Below, in pieces: positions 33,411 through 46,459 of a stretch of DNA of 64,000 bases. Both the position numbers and the translations under genes were made by a program. Numbering within the stretch: the first letter of the stretch is position 1; every line of letters begins with the position of its first letter. Below the pieces are notes generated by a model. It was not told the DNA's origin, searched no databases, and saw nothing but the letters and a program-made list of their open reading frames with translations. This stretch comes from Nitrospirillum sp034653355 (GTDB lineage: Bacteria > Pseudomonadota > Alphaproteobacteria > Azospirillales > Azospirillaceae), in assembly GCF_034653355.1 (NCBI RefSeq), contig NZ_JAYEER010000004.1, positions 1,674,001 through 1,738,000 on the forward strand. Direction: 5' to 3'.

Positions 33411-33980
33411 TTAGTCCTTCGCGCGTTCCATGTATTCGCCCTCGGCGGTGCTGACCACCACGCGGGTGCCGGCCTCGATATGCGGCGGAACCAGGATGCG
33501 CACGCCGTTCTCCAGCAGCGCCGGCTTGTACGAGGAAGAGGCCGTCTGGCCCTTCACCACCGGGTCGGCCTCGGTGATCATCAGGGTCACGGTCTGCGGC
33601 AGCTCGACCGACAGGGGCGCGCCCTCGAAGGTCTGCACCGTCACTTCCATGCCGTCGGTCAGGAAGACCTTACCGTCGCCGACGACATCGCCGGGGATGG
33701 AGACCTGCTCGAAGGTTTCCTTGTCCATGAAGGTGTAGCTGTCGCCCTCTTCGGCGAACAGGAAGGTCATCTCATGTTCGTCCAGGCGAGCACGCTCCAC
33801 GCTTTCCTGGGTGCGGAAGCGCTCGATCGTCTTGGTGCCCGTGCGCACGTCCTTCATCTCGATCTGGATGAAAGCGCCGCCCTTGCCGGGCTGCACGATC
33901 TGCGTCTTCACGACCACCCACAGCTTGCCGTTATTCTCCATAACGTGGCCGGGGCGCATGGTGTTGGCGTTAACCTTCAT
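33411..33980 (-). CDS. efp: Translation elongation factor P
   Basis: Relieves ribosome stalling at consecutive prolines. The 189-residue protein has the three beta-barrel domains of EF-P. The modifiable Lys is K33 in the loop VQPGKGGAF, as in the EpmA-modified (PGKG) class, agreeing with epmA at 21189-22244. C-terminal signature SSYKPALLENGVRILVPPHIEAGTRVVV is intact. The window encodes obvious clients: TolA and the OmpA-like protein at 27553 contain long PP-rich runs. Confidence 0.97.
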   Translation of the reverse strand: MKVNANTMRPGHVMENNGKLWVVVKTQIVQPGKGGAFIQIEMKDVRTGTKTIERFRTQESVERARLDEHEMTFLFAEEGDSYTFMDKETFEQVSIPGDVVGDGKVFLTDGMEVTVQTFEGAPLSVELPQTVTLMITEADPVVKGQTASSSYKPALLENGVRILVPPHIEAGTRVVVSTAEGEYMERAKD

Positions 33981-34241
33981 GGTGCTTCAACTTTAACCTG
34001 GGTGTTTGCGAGCGGCGGGGACCCTAGCAGCTTGTTGCCAGCCGGACAAGATCAGCCGGAATTCCCAAGGCGCATGGCCCTTCGGCGTTATCCCAGCGAA
34101 ACCCCTGTGGAATGCCCGCCCCCGCCGGCCGGACATGGAAAGAGGCCCGGCGGGTCGAAACCGGCCGGGCCTGGAAGGGTACGGGATGGGAAACAGGGGA
34201 TGAGGGGAACCACAGGGACCAAGAAACGACTGAGACCAGCC

Positions 34242-34454
34242 TTACGGCTTGATCAAGGCGCCGACGGCGGCACCGCCGGCGGCACCGATGGCGGCACCCG
34301 CCAGGACGGGCCCGCCGACGATGGCGGTCAGGGCGGCACCGCCCGCGGCGCCGATGGCGCCACCGGACAGCGCGCGCTGCTGGCGGGCGTTCAGGCCGGA
34401 ACAGCCGGCCAGCAGGGACCCGGCGACAACGACGATGACGGCTTTCTTCAACAT
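34242..34454 (-). CDS. Small glycine-zipper lipoprotein
   Basis: A 70-residue predicted lipoprotein. Signal peptide KKAVIVVVAGSLLAGC with the lipidated Cys at residue 18, then two glycine-zipper stretches (SGGAIGAAGGAALTAIVGG and AGAAIGAAGGAAVGALI) that can insert in or associate with the membrane. Similar short proteins are abundant and uncharacterised in Rhodospirillales. Confidence 0.8.
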   Translation of the reverse strand: MLKKAVIVVVAGSLLAGCSGLNARQQRALSGGAIGAAGGAALTAIVGGPVLAGAAIGAAGGAAVGALIKP

Positions 34455-34562
34455 GATGGCCTCACTGCTTCCAAAGCCGGGGCGGAACCAGGCAGGGCTC
34501 CGCCCCGGGGCCGGGCTTGATGCCGGCTAGATCATTGGCGTCAAGGGGTTGGGGTTAGGGGA

Positions 34563-34877
34563 TTAGCGGATGGGAATGACCACGTTCAGGCCAGCCGACG
34601 GATAGTAGACCGGGGGCGGGGGCGGCGGGGCGTAGTACACCGGGGGCGGGACGTACACCGGGCGGGGCGGGCCATAGTAGTACGGCGGCGCCACGTAGAC
34701 CCGCGGACGGTAATAGTCGTGGTAGCGGTAGTAGTCGCGGTGGTGATGGCCCCAATACTCGTCGGCGTTCGCCTTGGTCGCGGTCAGGCCGGATGATGCG
34801 GCGACCCCGACCACGACCAGTGCGGCAACCGCGGCAAAGCGCTTCACCTTCGCCAGACGCAGGAAATCGCTCGTCAT
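34563..34877 (-). CDS. Secreted Tyr/Pro-rich small protein
   Basis: A 104-residue protein with a signal peptide (FAAVAALVVVGVAASSGLTATKANA-D, cleaved near residue 38). The mature part is extremely biased: a His/Tyr/Arg segment (WGHHHRDYYRYHDYYRPR) followed by PP-Y repeats (PPYYYGPPRPVYVPPPVYY, then a run of prolines), ending NVVIPIR. No known domain. The upstream region (34878-35065) is AT-rich at its distal end. Could be a cell-surface or metal-binding protein; this is inference from composition. Confidence 0.7.
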   Translation of the reverse strand: MTSDFLRLAKVKRFAAVAALVVVGVAASSGLTATKANADEYWGHHHRDYYRYHDYYRPRVYVAPPYYYGPPRPVYVPPPVYYAPPPPPPVYYPSAGLNVVIPIR

Positions 34878-35065
34878 GATCTTACCTCCAAAAAGGGGGA
34901 TGCTCGCTTGTCGGCTCAGGCCGTCGTCGGCTTCCCATGGCTCGTATCCTGGAGGCGGATGTTGACGATTTAAGGGCGATGTTTGCCTTAATGCGACCGT
35001 AATTGTAAATCGGCCGGGAACTTTAAGCGCTCAGCCAATTCATAAATGAAAACAGCGGTTTGTGG

Positions 35066-36811
<1,746 letters not shown>

Positions 36812-36932
36812 CGGTCACCCCTCTGTTTCCATCGTTGTCCGCCTGTGGAAGCGGAAGCGATCAGCATGCCCAGGTCGCCCGCGAAAGATAAGATGATTTT
36901 GCGCTGCGGTAGGATGAGCGGAGCTTGACGAT

Positions 36933-36966
36933 TTTCCCAGATATGGGAAATATTCCCGATATGGAA
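36933..36966. promoter_or_regulatory. Operator repeats before the XRE-cupin gene
   Basis: A perfect palindrome TTTCCC-AGATAT-GGGAAA (36933-36950) is followed by a shortened second copy, TTCCC-GATATGG-AA (36953-36966). The repeats overlap or immediately precede the regulator's start codon, as expected for autoregulation. Confidence 0.6.
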
Positions 36967-37530
36967 CAGACACCCGACCTTTTCGACCAGCGTCTGGCCG
37001 ACCGCCTCGCCAGCCTGCGCCTGGAACGCGGCTGGACCCTGGAGGCGTTGGCGGAACGCAGCGGCATCAGCCGCGCCACCCTGTCCCGACTGGAGCGAGG
37101 GGAAACCAGCCCCACCGCCGCTTTGCTGGGGCGGCTGTGCACCGCCTACGAACGGCCCATGTCCCGCCTGCTGGCGGAGGTGGAGGCCGATCCGCAGCAG
37201 TTCATACCCCGCGAGTCCCAGCCCGTCTGGACCGATCCGGAGACGGGCTTCCGGCGCCAGGGCATCTCCCCGCCCGCCAGCGGCTACATGACCGAAATGG
37301 TGGAGGGCACGCTGCCGCCCGGTGCCGTCATCGCCTATCAGGCGCCGCCGGTGGCGGGGCTGGAGCATCATCTTTGGATGCTGGAAGGCCGGCTGGAGCT
37401 GACGCTCGACGGCATCCCCCATGCGCTGTCGGCCGGGGACGCGCTGCGCTATCGCCTGACGGGCGGCAGCCGCTTCCACTGCCCAGGCCCTCAAGCCGCG
37501 CGCTACGTCATCGCCATCACCCGCCCCTGA
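36961..37530 (+). CDS. XRE-family regulator with cupin domain
   Basis: A 189-residue regulator. Helix-turn-helix at about residues 9-63 (RLADRLASLRLERGWTLEALAERSGISRATLSRLERGETSPTA), then a cupin-2 sensor domain (GLEHHLWMLEGRLELTLDG, LSAGDALRYRL). ATG 36961 is chosen because the operator palindromes lie before it; TTG 36925 (AGGA site) and ATG 36943 are alternatives. Same architecture as PuuR. The gene pairs with the GNAT gene 17 bases downstream, and ggt is divergent. Confidence 0.9.
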   Translation: MEQTPDLFDQRLADRLASLRLERGWTLEALAERSGISRATLSRLERGETSPTAALLGRLCTAYERPMSRLLAEVEADPQQFIPRESQPVWTDPETGFRRQGISPPASGYMTEMVEGTLPPGAVIAYQAPPVAGLEHHLWMLEGRLELTLDGIPHALSAGDALRYRLTGGSRFHCPGPQAARYVIAITRP

Positions 37531-37547
37531 GAAACCCCCGAGCCACC

Positions 37548-38096
37548 ATGACCCCCCTGGCCATCCGCGAAATCCCCACCGCCGAGCTGGACGTCCTGAC
37601 CCCGGCGCTGGCCGGCATCCTGCACGCCTGCGTCCTGGCCGGGGCCAGCGTCGGCTTCATCCTGCCCTTCGCCGAGGAAGAGGCCGCCGCCTTCTGGCAA
37701 GGCTTGAGGCCAGGCCTGGAAACGGGCGGGCGGCGCCTGCTGGGCGCCTGGTCGGGGGGCAGGCTGGTGGGCACGGTACAACTGTTGCTGGCCGGCCCGC
37801 CCAACGGCCGCCACCGGGCGGAGGTGGCCAAGATGCTGGTCCATCCCGACGCCCGCCAACGCGGCATCGGCCGGGCGTTGATGACCGCCGTGGAGGCGCT
37901 GGCGCGGGCGGAGGGCCGCACCCTGCTGCTGCTGGACACCGGCAGTGACGAGGGCCGGGCGCTGTACCGTTCCGTCGGGTTCCGGACCGTGGGCGACATC
38001 CCGGGCTATGCCATCCATGTCGACGGCTCGGCCCTGGCCACGACCATCCTCTACAAGCATTTAACAGTATCACCATCGGAGAATTACGGCGCCTGA
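37548..38096 (+). CDS. GNAT-family N-acetyltransferase
   Basis: A 182-residue acetyltransferase. The acetyl-CoA motif A is clear: VAKMLVHPDARQRGIGRALMTAVEALAR (V-x-P-xx-RxxGIG), followed by LLLLDTGSDEGRALYRSVGFRTVGDIPGYA, typical of GNATs acting on small molecules. Seventeen bases after the XRE-cupin regulator, a common regulator-acetyltransferase pair. Substrate unknown. Confidence 0.9.
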   Translation: MTPLAIREIPTAELDVLTPALAGILHACVLAGASVGFILPFAEEEAAAFWQGLRPGLETGGRRLLGAWSGGRLVGTVQLLLAGPPNGRHRAEVAKMLVHPDARQRGIGRALMTAVEALARAEGRTLLLLDTGSDEGRALYRSVGFRTVGDIPGYAIHVDGSALATTILYKHLTVSPSENYGA

Positions 38097-38311
38097 CCGG
38101 CGCCCCTCCCGCCAATTATCCGCCGCCGCCAGTAAAAAATGTTGCGCCCACAGCATTTTCACCCCCGCGCCCCCCGCCCCCGCCTTGCCGCCCCTGCGCA
38201 CTGGGGTTAAGGTCGCAGCCGGTCCCGGCAGGGCGGACCCGCGCCAAAGCCGGCGCGGGAACCGGCCCGAAGCACGCCGGGCAGCCATGGATAGGGGCGG
38301 TTAAGGCGGCA

Positions 38312-39244
38312 ATGGGTTTCACGCTGGCAGTCGGCACATTCCTACAGCATTTGATCAACGGCCTGACCCTGGGCGCCATCTATGGACTGATCGCCATCGG
38401 CTACACCATGGTGTACGGCATCATCCGCATGATCAATTTCGCCCATGGCGAGATTTACATGATCGGCGCCTTCATCGCCGTCACCACCTTCACCCTGCTG
38501 CTGGGGGCGGGCGTGACCTCGGTGCCACTGGCCCTGGTCATCGTGCTGGCCATCTCCTGCACCTTCACCGCCGCCTATGGCTGGACCATCGAGCGCGTGG
38601 CCTATCGCCCGCTGCGCACGGCGCCCAAGCTGGCGCCCTTCATCTCCGCCATCGGCATGTCCATCCTGCTGCAGAACTTCGTCATGCTGACCCAGGGGGC
38701 GCGATCGAAGTCGCTGCCCCCGGTCATGACGGGCGGCGTCACCCTGTGGCACGACGGCGACTTCAGCCTGGGCCTGACCAACATCCAGATGTTCATCATC
38801 CTGCTGACCGTGGCGCTGATGGCCGGGTTCACCCTGGTCATCAACCGCACCGCCCTGGGCCGCGCCCAGCGGGCGTGTGAACAGGACCGGACCATGGCGG
38901 CCTTGCTGGGCATCAACGTCGACCGCACCATCTCCCTCACCTTCGTGCTGGGGGCCGGGCTGGCGGCGGTGGCCGGCGTCATGGTCACGCTCTATTATGG
39001 CGTCATCGACTTCTACATCGGCTTCCTGGCCGGCATGAAGGCCTTCACCGCCGCCGTGCTGGGCGGCATCGGCAGCCTGCCGGGCGCCATGCTGGGCGGT
39101 TTGCTGATCGGCCTGATCGAGGCCTTCTTCTCCGGCTACGTCTCCAGCGCCTACAAGGACGTGGCGGCGTTCTCCATCCTGATCCTGGTGCTGGTGGTCC
39201 GCCCCTCGGGCCTGCTGGGCCGTCCTGACATCGAGAAGGTGTGA
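38312..39244 (+). CDS. livH: Branched-chain amino acid ABC permease LivH-type
   Basis: Inner-membrane permease of 310 residues with about eight hydrophobic helices. The N-terminal block LINGLTLGAIYGLIAIGYTMVYGIIRMINFAHGE and the C-terminal VLGGIGSLPGAMLGGLLIGLIE are LivH signatures. First gene of a livHMGF operon; AAGG ribosome site. The 215 bases upstream hold the promoter but no binding-protein gene. Confidence 0.94.
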   Translation: MGFTLAVGTFLQHLINGLTLGAIYGLIAIGYTMVYGIIRMINFAHGEIYMIGAFIAVTTFTLLLGAGVTSVPLALVIVLAISCTFTAAYGWTIERVAYRPLRTAPKLAPFISAIGMSILLQNFVMLTQGARSKSLPPVMTGGVTLWHDGDFSLGLTNIQMFIILLTVALMAGFTLVINRTALGRAQRACEQDRTMAALLGINVDRTISLTFVLGAGLAAVAGVMVTLYYGVIDFYIGFLAGMKAFTAAVLGGIGSLPGAMLGGLLIGLIEAFFSGYVSSAYKDVAAFSILILVLVVRPSGLLGRPDIEKV

Positions 39245-39248
39245 GGCC

Positions 39249-40550
39249 ATGGCCGCACCCGCGAGCACCCCGATTCCCTTCGTGCACCGTCTGCGTGAGG
39301 CCGTCATCGCCGGCCTGGTCGCCATGGCGCTGGCCGTGCCCTTCCTGGGCCTGCGCACCGTCAACCTGGACCAGGGCCTGGTGGTGCAGGCCAACCTGGC
39401 CTATGTGCCCCTGGCCGGTGCCATCGTCTTCCTGGGCCGGCTGATCCTCGGCCTGCTGGCGGCACCGCTGGCCAAGTCCGCGGCCCCCCTGGTGGCGTGG
39501 CGCCTGCCGGCGGCCGCCCAGCGCCTGCGCCCTTGGGGCGGGCCGCTGCTGATCCTGGCCGCCGTCGCCCTGCCCTTCCTGCCCTTCGCCAACCGCTATG
39601 TCATCGACCTGGGCACAACGGCGCTGATCTACATCCTGCTGGCGACGGGCCTGAACATCACGGTCGGCCTGGCCGGCTTGCTGGACCTGGGCTTCGCCGC
39701 CTTCTACGCCATCGGCGCCTATACCTGCGCCCTGACCACCACGCAGCTGCACTGGGGCTTCTGGCCGGCGCTGGCGGCGGGCGGCCTGGCGTCCAGCCTG
39801 TTCGCCGTGGTCCTGTCCCTGCCCATCCTGCGGCTGCGCGGCGATTACCTCGCCATCGTCACCCTGGGCTTTGGTGAGATCACCCGTATCGTCATCCTGA
39901 ACTGGCAGGGCCTGACCGGCGGACCTAACGGCGTCTCCGGCATCGCCCGCCCCACCCTGTTCGGCCTGACCTTCGACCGGCGCGCGCCGGCCGGCGGCCA
40001 CACCTTCAGCGAGGTGACGGGCATTGCCTACGCCCCGGAACATCGGCTGATCTTCCTCTACCTGGTCATTCTGGCGCTGACCGCGCTGGCGGCCTACACC
40101 GTGGCCCGACTGCGCCGCCTGCCCATCGGCCGCGCCTGGGAAGCGTTGCGCGAGGATGAGATCGCCTGCCGCTCCCTGGGCATCAACCCCACCATGGTGA
40201 AGGTTTCCGCCTATGCCACCGGCGCCCTGATGGGTGGCCTGGCCGGCTGTTTCTTCGCCGCCCGCCAGGGCTTCGTCAGCCCGGAAAGCTTCGGCTTCAT
40301 GGAGTCGGCCACCATCCTGGCCATCGTCGTGCTGGGCGGCATGGGCAGCCAGGCGGGCGTGATCATCGCCGCCTTGTTCATCGTCGTGCTGCCGGAATTG
40401 GCGCGCGGTTTCGCCGACTACCGCATGCTGGCCTTCGGCCTGGCCATGATCCTGATCATGATCTGGAAGCCCGGCGGCCTGCTGTCCGGCCGGCTGCCGA
40501 CCATCCGGCTGTCCACCGCCAAGCCCAAGCCCGTGGCGGAGGCCGCCTGA
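39249..40550 (+). CDS. livM: Branched-chain amino acid ABC permease LivM-type
   Basis: Second permease subunit, 433 residues. An extra N-terminal hydrophobic region of about 110 residues precedes the LivM core (YVIDLGTTALIYILLATGLNITVGLAGLLDLGFAAFYAIGAY, EITRIVILNWQGLTGGPNGVSGI, GRAWEALREDEIACRSLGIN, ILAIVVLGGMGSQAGVI). The long form is typical of proteobacterial LivM. Starts 4 bases after livH. Confidence 0.94.
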   Translation: MAAPASTPIPFVHRLREAVIAGLVAMALAVPFLGLRTVNLDQGLVVQANLAYVPLAGAIVFLGRLILGLLAAPLAKSAAPLVAWRLPAAAQRLRPWGGPLLILAAVALPFLPFANRYVIDLGTTALIYILLATGLNITVGLAGLLDLGFAAFYAIGAYTCALTTTQLHWGFWPALAAGGLASSLFAVVLSLPILRLRGDYLAIVTLGFGEITRIVILNWQGLTGGPNGVSGIARPTLFGLTFDRRAPAGGHTFSEVTGIAYAPEHRLIFLYLVILALTALAAYTVARLRRLPIGRAWEALREDEIACRSLGINPTMVKVSAYATGALMGGLAGCFFAARQGFVSPESFGFMESATILAIVVLGGMGSQAGVIIAALFIVVLPELARGFADYRMLAFGLAMILIMIWKPGGLLSGRLPTIRLSTAKPKPVAEAA

Positions 40551-40551
40551 A

Positions 40552-41396
40552 ATGACCGAACCCCTTTTTGGTGCGCCCCTTCTTGATGTTCAGGGCCTCA
40601 CCATGCAATTCGGCGGCCTGCTGGCTGTGGACGGCGTGGACCTGACGGCGGAAAGCAACCGCATCACCGCCTTGATCGGACCCAACGGCGCGGGCAAGAC
40701 CACCATCTTCAACTGCCTGACCGGCTTCTACAAACCCACAGCCGGCCGGCTGCTGCTGCGCCACCCGACCCGGGGGCCCATCGAGTTGCAAAAGCTGAAG
40801 GGCTATGGCGTCGCTCGCACCGGCGTCGTCCGCACCTTCCAGAACATCCGCCTGTTCCCCAGCATGACGGTGCTGGAAAACCTGCTGGTGGCCCAGCACC
40901 AGGCGCTGATGCCCAGGTCCGTCTTCTCCCTGGCCGGCCTGCTGAACCTGAAGGGCTGGCGCGCCGCGGAAGAGGCGGCGGTGGACACCGCCCGCGACTG
41001 GCTGCGCCGGCTGGACCTGCTGGCCGTGGCGGATGAGGCGGCGGGCAACCTGTCCTACGGCATGCAGCGCCGGGTGGAGATCGCCCGCGCCATGAGCACC
41101 AACCCGCTGCTGCTGTGCCTGGACGAACCGGCCGCCGGCCTGAACCCGCGCGAAACCCGCGCGTTGGCTGAGCTGCTGGCCGGCATCCGCGCCGAACACG
41201 GCATCGGCATCCTGCTGATCGAACATGACATGGGCCTGGTCATGGATATCTCCGACCACATCTTCGTCGTCGACCATGGCGCCCGCATCGCCGCCGGCAC
41301 GCCCGCCGAAATCCGCAATGACGAGCGGGTGATCAAGGCCTATCTGGGCGAGCCCGACGCCGATGACGTCGCGACCGCCGGCGGGGGCGCGCACTG

Positions 41397-41397
<1 letters not shown>
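40552..41397 (+). CDS. livG: Branched-chain amino acid ABC transporter ATPase LivG-type
   Basis: 281-residue ATPase. Walker A GPNGAGKTTIFN, signature NLSYGMQRRVEIARAM (LSYG variant usual for LivG), Walker B LLCLDEPAAGLNPRE, H-loop His in IEHDMGLVMDIS. GVVRTFQNIRLFPSMTVLENL is the Q-loop region. Starts one base after livM and overlaps livF by one base. Confidence 0.95.
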
Positions 41398-42122
<725 letters not shown>

Positions 42123-42678
42123 ATAGGAAGGGAAGCGCCATGAGCATCACTAGGCCATTCTTGAAGGTCGTTCTTTCTGTCGTCGCCATTCTTGCGCTCA
42201 CAACAAGCCACAGGAACGCCCGTGCTGAGACTTGGAGCAAGGATGGTCTTACAGTCACCCTGCCCAGCGGCTATTCCCGGGGCACAAGCCGGATGATGGA
42301 TTCATTTAAAGGCGATGACGGCACCTTAATTACTCTGAATGTCATAGACGATGCGGCGGAAAAGGGTGAGCCGCCGGAGGTCGCCGTGAAGAACCTTCAC
42401 GACGGGGCATACCTCATGACAATCCCCATGCTCATTCACGGCAAGAATATCGTTTCTCCGATCGCGGAGGAAACACTCCCTGACAAGTCCTTTGTCATCT
42501 CCGTTGGCACTGAGCAGCAACTCGGTGGCCGCCAACTCTTTGACTTATTTTTTCTTATCATTAGCCCTGACGGCAGGGGGGACTGGTCATGGTCTACGGA
42601 CCTGGTTCCGCTTCAGAGCAAATGGAAAAATTCAGGCAGATGGTTGTTAGTGTCCAGTGGACTAACTAATAACTTTAG

Positions 42679-44478
<1,800 letters not shown>

Positions 44479-44761
44479 CGGCGATGTTCCCAATCTGTCT
44501 GAACGGGGCGCACGGTTCCCATTATTCAAGCCACCCCGAACAATCAGCTTGGTCCCGTGCGCGTGATGGCTTAGGTAATGCGTCGGCGGCCGTGGGGCAA
44601 CCATCGCCAACCCTTTCCTTCACCGCCGCGTGGCGTCAGCCATGCGCGGTTGTGGTGTCCGCGCGCATGAGAAGCGCACGATCGGGTGTTGATCCCGAGG
44701 GTGGTTTTGGCTATAAGCCCGGCTTCGCATTTCGAGATTTTGTTTTGGGACTTGGGCGATC

Positions 44762-44983
44762 ATGAAAGCTGACATTCACCCGGACTACCATGAGATCACC
44801 GTCGTCATGACCGACGGCACCTCGTTCAAGACCCGGAGCACCATGGGCAAGGCCGGCGACACGCTGCGCCTGGACATCGACCCGAAGTCGCACCCGGCGT
44901 GGACGGGCGTGCAGAAGCTGGTCGACACCGGCGGCCAGATCGCCAAGTTCAACCGCCGCTTCTCGGGCCTGGGCCTGAAGTAA
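44762..44983 (+). CDS. rpmE: 50S ribosomal protein L31, zinc-free type
   Basis: A 73-residue ribosomal protein: MKADIHPDYHEITVVMTDGTSFKTRST at the start and SHPAWTGVQKLVDTGGQIAKFNRRFSG at the end. It lacks the CxxC zinc pair and is therefore the C-minus form usual in alphaproteobacteria. Convergent-free; a terminator follows within 45 bases. Confidence 0.96.
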   Translation: MKADIHPDYHEITVVMTDGTSFKTRSTMGKAGDTLRLDIDPKSHPAWTGVQKLVDTGGQIAKFNRRFSGLGLK

Positions 44984-45026
44984 GCCGCGGGCGGCCCACG
45001 CCGCACGCCGCTCACGCTTTCAAGAA

Positions 45027-45056
45027 AGGGCGTCCCATCCGGGGCGCTCTTTTTTG
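45027..45056 (+). terminator. Rho-independent terminator after rpmE
   Basis: AGGGCGTCCC pairs with GGGGCGCTCT over 10 bp (with wobbles) around ATCC, followed by TTTTT. Confidence 0.85.
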
Positions 45057-45192
45057 CTGCTCACGCGCCGCCCCTGCCTTAAGCCGGAAGTGCCCCCAGG
45101 CCTGCGACCGCAGGCCCCGGAGTGAGCAACCGCAGGGCGGAACAAGGATAGCGAAAGGCCCGATGGGCCTGCCGGCGCCTGAGGAACCAGCG

Positions 45193-45645
45193 TCAGGCCA
45201 CGCTGCGCCGGTATTGGTCTTCCAGGCGCTCGGCGCGCATATAGAGGCTGTGGCTGCGTTGCAGCAGGGAGCGCAGGCCAGGCGGCAATTCAGCATTGTC
45301 GGGGCCCGACGGGTCGCTGCAGATGGCGCCGCCGGACAGGGCGAACTGTTCCCCCAGCACCTGGTCGGCCGTCAGCTCATGGGCATGCAGGGCTTTAAGC
45401 GCCAGCAGCCAGGCCATGACCTGGGTCAGGCGGCTGGTGACGCGCAACAATTCGTAGCTGATCTGCAATCGGACCTGGGGCGGCAGTCCCCGCTGGTCCT
45501 TGGCTTCCTGGAAGGCCACGTAGTTGCGTGCCTCAACCAGGAGGGCCATCGTCTCCTCGTACGTCCGGTCGAAAAAGGCATTGGACTCGAGCAACGAGGA
45601 ACCTTTCTCCGGGCTGGTCCTGGATGCCGAATGGGGTGATCCCAT
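45193..45645 (-). CDS. RcdA/DUF1465 family, regulator of CtrA degradation
   Basis: A 150-residue all-helical protein. FFDRTYEETMALLVEARNYV (about residues 24-43) is the DUF1465/RcdA signature, followed by LQISYELLRVTSRLTQVMAWLLALKAL. In Caulobacter RcdA is an adaptor that delivers cell-cycle substrates such as CtrA to ClpXP, together with CpdR and PopA. Presence supports an alphaproteobacterium. Faces away from the heat-shock gene hsp20. Confidence 0.88.
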   Translation of the reverse strand: MGSPHSASRTSPEKGSSLLESNAFFDRTYEETMALLVEARNYVAFQEAKDQRGLPPQVRLQISYELLRVTSRLTQVMAWLLALKALHAHELTADQVLGEQFALSGGAICSDPSGPDNAELPPGLRSLLQRSHSLYMRAERLEDQYRRSVA

Positions 45646-45808
45646 GGGCGTAACCCGGGCACGGACGACAACTGTAGGGTCGAAACGCCCACGCCCGCAA
45701 TACGCGGCGGGCCGGGGTCACCTTCTGGTCACAGACGGTGACGCTTCAGGGTGCCGCGAAAGGCTTAAATCTTCGGAAATAAGGCGCGGGATTTCCAAGG
45801 CGCGTCAC

Positions 45809-45838
45809 CTCGAGTTTTCCAGGGCCGGCCCCCTATTG
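45809..45838 (+). promoter_or_regulatory. Candidate RpoH (heat-shock sigma) promoter of hsp20
   Basis: CTCGAG (45809-45814) resembles the -35 CTTGAA, and CCCCCTATTG (45829-45838) resembles the -10 CCCCATNT, separated by 14 bases, the normal RpoH spacing. Predicted transcript start near 45845 gives a leader of about 138 bases. Confidence 0.5.
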
Positions 45839-45859
45839 AAATCCAGGAAGGGCGTTCAC

Positions 45860-45982
45860 AGATGAAACTGCGTCGGCGGGAATGCCCTGGAGGGGTTCCT
45901 GGAGCCGGCATGAAGCCCCACCCGCAGGGACGGCCAGGATGGCGCCCAGGGGCCGGGGTGATCGCTCTACCGGAGGATTATC
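45860..45982 (+). promoter_or_regulatory. ROSE-type RNA thermometer in the hsp20 leader
   Basis: The last hairpin (45961-45979) is ATCGCTC-TACCG-GAGGAT. The conserved UYGCU (here UCGCU) pairs with the AGGA of the ribosome site with the G left bulged, the defining ROSE feature, and AU/CG pairs extend it both sides. GC-rich helices upstream complete the long structured leader. ROSE elements melt on heat shock and control small heat-shock genes in alphaproteobacteria. Confidence 0.75.
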
Positions 45983-46459
45983 ATGCGCAGTTACGACCTG
46001 TCCCCGCTGTTCCGCTCCACCGTCGGCTTCGACCGCCTGACCCGCCTGATGGAGTTGGCGCTGAAGACCGAGGACCAGGGCAACGCCTACCCGCCCTACA
46101 ACATCGAAAAGCGCGGGGACGACGACTATCGCATCACCATGGCGGTCGCCGGCTTCAGCCAGGAAGAGATCGACATCGTGACGCAGGAGAACGCGCTGAC
46201 GGTGATCGGCAAGTCCCGCAAGGATGAGACGCCGGCCCAGCAGACCCAGTACCTGCACCGGGGCATCGCCGCCCGCGCCTTTGAGCGGCGCTTCCAGTTG
46301 GCGGAGCACATCCGGGTGACGGGTGCGGCGTTGGAGAACGGCCTGCTGCACATCGACCTGGTGCGCGAGGTGCCGGAGACGGCCAAGCCCCGCCATATCC
46401 CCATCGCCAACCTGGGCCAGGCCTCGACCGCCTTGCCTACCGGGCAGGCGGCCAACTAA
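45983..46459 (+). CDS. Small heat-shock protein Hsp20 (IbpA-like)
   Basis: ATP-independent holdase of 158 residues. N-terminal MRSYDLSPLFRSTVGFDRL is the IbpA/HspA signature, the alpha-crystallin domain spans about residues 38-130 (YPPYNIEKRGDDDYRITMAVAGFSQEEI, AFERRFQL, ENGLLHIDLVREVPE), and the I-x-I-like IPIANL motif follows. ATG 45983 lies 4 bases after the AGGA of the ROSE hairpin. Expression is expected to be heat-induced at transcription and translation. Confidence 0.95.
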   Translation: MRSYDLSPLFRSTVGFDRLTRLMELALKTEDQGNAYPPYNIEKRGDDDYRITMAVAGFSQEEIDIVTQENALTVIGKSRKDETPAQQTQYLHRGIAARAFERRFQLAEHIRVTGAALENGLLHIDLVREVPETAKPRHIPIANLGQASTALPTGQAAN

